DNA of 64,000 nt from Cloeon dipterum. Taxonomy: Eukaryota > Arthropoda > Insecta > Ephemeroptera > Baetidae. Below are positions 62,241-64,000 of this stretch, in pieces. A model generated the notes under the pieces. The model ran no database searches and was not told the origin of the DNA. It was given only the letters and a program-made list of their open reading frames with translations. The stretch spans positions 3,658,001 through 3,722,000 of the forward strand of contig NC_088786.1 in NCBI RefSeq assembly GCF_949628265.1. Reading direction: 5' to 3'. The number at the start of each line of letters is the position of its first letter. Positions within the stretch are counted from its first letter, which is position 1. Made by a program: the position numbers and the translations under genes.

Positions 62241-64000
62241 ACAACGGATTTTTCCCCAATTTTATTTAAAATTTTGCCATCAAATCTTATAGAGCAATCT
62301 TTATTTTTTATCCTTAAAAAAATGCCACTTCTAGCAACACAATTTGCGCTAAATAAATAAAAGAGTTATATCTATCATGAAATCTAGGCAATATCAACAA
62401 TTTGGTGTGTCACTTTTCTATATGTGATAAAAAAAACGCAACAAGTTTGGCGTGTTTGGGTTGGCCTCATAGCTCAGCAGGTGGACTCTTTTTCTCGTCT
62501 CGCATCACACTTACGCCGAATTGAAAAGTGACACAAGGAAACCAAATCGCATCACGCGACGAGTCTTTTTATTATTTTTTGTTCGCCGCCGTGTGAGATT
62601 AATTGGAGGCTTTTTGGAGGAGCAGACGGCGTGCAAGAACTCGTTCTGTGGTCCTTTTATAATGAGACGCTTCCACAAATATTGCAACCCGAGTAAGAGT
62701 GACATTCATTGTGTGTCGCCTGCATTCAACAACGCAAGCAAGGTGAACGCCCTGCCATTTGAAATGCGCTGCCAAAACTTTTCCGTTTTGCAACCGGTGG
62801 TGAAATTGATGCGTGCGCGGCTTAGATTTTGGATATTCAGGAAGTACTTTCGATTAATTCGATCAATCAACATGCTTTTTGAATTTGGCATTTGGCGAGA
62901 GGAGTTAATCGCATTAATTATGCATAGTTTGAGAGCTGAAGTGCTTTTCGCCTGTCGCGCTTTCTATCACTGGTCATGCAGCTTTTCTGCGGTCATTATC
63001 ACGCATTTTAATCTTCCCTTCGCTACCTCTCGTGAAGTCGAATTGTTTGTCATGGAAAACGAGTACCTGGCACTGCAATCGCTGCTTTTAATTGGGAGAG
63101 CTAATGAGTGATTGGCATCATGAATTTCAAGATTTCCGTGTTTGCTGTATCCAACTATTTTCCAGCACGAAATTCTCATAAGTACATTGCATTTTTAATT
63201 TAGCAAGGAAACAACTCAACATTTATATACGTTTCGAATCAGTTGTGAAGAGGAGTGTCCAATCTTCAATCAAGCAGAATATGAAATTAAAAAACTATTA
63301 ACACCAGGAACAAAAGCGAAACTTTTCAAGCCACCGACACGAATCAACTATTTGTGCGTATGAGATCTTATGTGAAAGAACACATGATGATCTGCAGAAA
63401 TTACCATGCTTCAAACGAAAGACCACCAAGCGGCGGATATAAATGGCTCTCGCATCTCTCATCAAAAGTGCTTTTGGTGATTCAGTAAAAATTCCTGACA
63501 GAGGCGATTGAACCTCTCCAGCAAAGCGCTTTTCAAACATACACACATACATCAGGCAGATAAAGCAAAGAAAGAAAAGCTGCATTCGTGATTTTGATTT
63601 GGCTTGATCGGTCTGGATGATTTTAAGCTAATGAGAAAGCAGCGGCTGGAAATTCTTTTGAGTCATGCTCTTCTCGGCGCGCGAACTCTTGCGATCAAAT
63701 CTAGCAAGTCAAGTGTGATCTCTCCGATTGGTCACAAACAAACAGTCTGGTGCATTTTCCTTTCAGCAAGCAGCAAAAATTTATCATGGTTTCTGCACTT
63801 ACTTGGTGAGAGTCCAGTACCATTGCGTTATGCAAGGTAGTTTACATTAAATCAACAAACGGCTTCTGTTCTTTACAGATCAAATTCACTCAACGGAATA
63901 AAAATTTGAAGATTTTAGAGCAAAATTAATAATTAAAAACCTATTTGTTTAATGGATCTATTTTGGGAGCAAATAATGCGGAACAGTTTTAATTGTGGGC

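Larger units (their letters stand above)
56668..64000. other. 7.3 kb without supported genes
   Basis: Either the 5' flank and long first intron of the lectin gene, or intergenic DNA. Several long open frames (61194-61691, 62521-63111, 63298-63585) lack splice context, overlap opposite-strand frames and match no family that I know. The minus-strand frame ending at 63298 starts with a signal-peptide-like sequence (MQLFFLCFICLM) but has no donor in the phase needed for the lectin gene. GC-richer islands near 58280-58640, 60290-60720 and 61190-61700 could be regulatory. A TGC repeat and repeat family 2 copy 3 also lie here. Confidence 0.45.

Noticed and set aside
62458-62515. tRNA-like A-box sequence (TAGCTCAGCAGGTGGA)
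   Set aside because: The following bases do not give an anticodon arm, B box or closing stem. It is possibly a chance match or very old tRNA-derived fragment.

Overview
This window is nuclear DNA of an arthropod, most likely an insect. It has AT-rich non-coding sequence, GC-richer split exons, many spliceosomal introns of about 48-65 nt, and proteins matching animal families such as PTPN14/Pez, REXO4, AFG2B, KAT14, STIMATE, BORCS7, RpL12, MTRF1L, TDRD7 and selenoprotein K. The species cannot be named from sequence alone. A selenoprotein K gene with an in-frame UGA and a SECIS-like 3' UTR points to a lineage that kept selenocysteine, which several large insect orders lost. Exon models were built by hand from splice sites, reading phase and family similarity. 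In every listed gene the phases close across all exons.

Layout. 0-5 kb: 3' part of an unrecognised two-TM protein gene (+). 6.5-12.9 kb: complete Pez/PTPN14-type FERM tyrosine phosphatase (-). 13.3-14.9 kb: REXO4 exonuclease (+), whose stop lies 12 bp from that of the convergent AFG2B AAA ATPase (14.9-17.4 kb, -). 18.2-20.6 kb: KAT14/Atac2 acetyltransferase (+). 20.8-24.4 kb: STIMATE/TMEM110 (-), with the one-exon BORCS7 gene (+) inside its first intron. 26.0-26.8 kb: RpL12 (-), divergent from mitochondrial release factor MTRF1L (27.1-28.6 kb, +). 29.5-36.5 kb: TDRD7/tapas LOTUS-Tudor germ-granule protein (-). 38.6-44.0 kb: three tandem genes (+) for small two-TM proteins whose tails carry PPxY motifs, a family I do not recognise and the best candidate here for something undescribed. 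45.4-46.3 kb: selenoprotein K (-). 47.9-52.3 kb: secreted S28 serine carboxypeptidase (+). 53.0-56.7 kb: F-type lectin/C-type lectin/Sushi membrane protein (-), with its 5' exon(s) not found. 56.7-64 kb: no coding sequence that I can support.

Most genes are unrelated housekeeping genes arranged as divergent or convergent pairs sharing short intergenic regions. Functional links are loose: Pez and the two-TM cluster proteins all carry PPxY ligands for WW domains, BORCS7 and STIMATE share a locus by nesting, and AFG2B and REXO4 both belong to ribosome biogenesis. Repeats include two dispersed families with three copies each, a 140-bp MITE-like element in a Pez intron, and a possible degenerate transposon fragment near 38 kb. 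No retrovirus-like or capsid-bearing element was seen.
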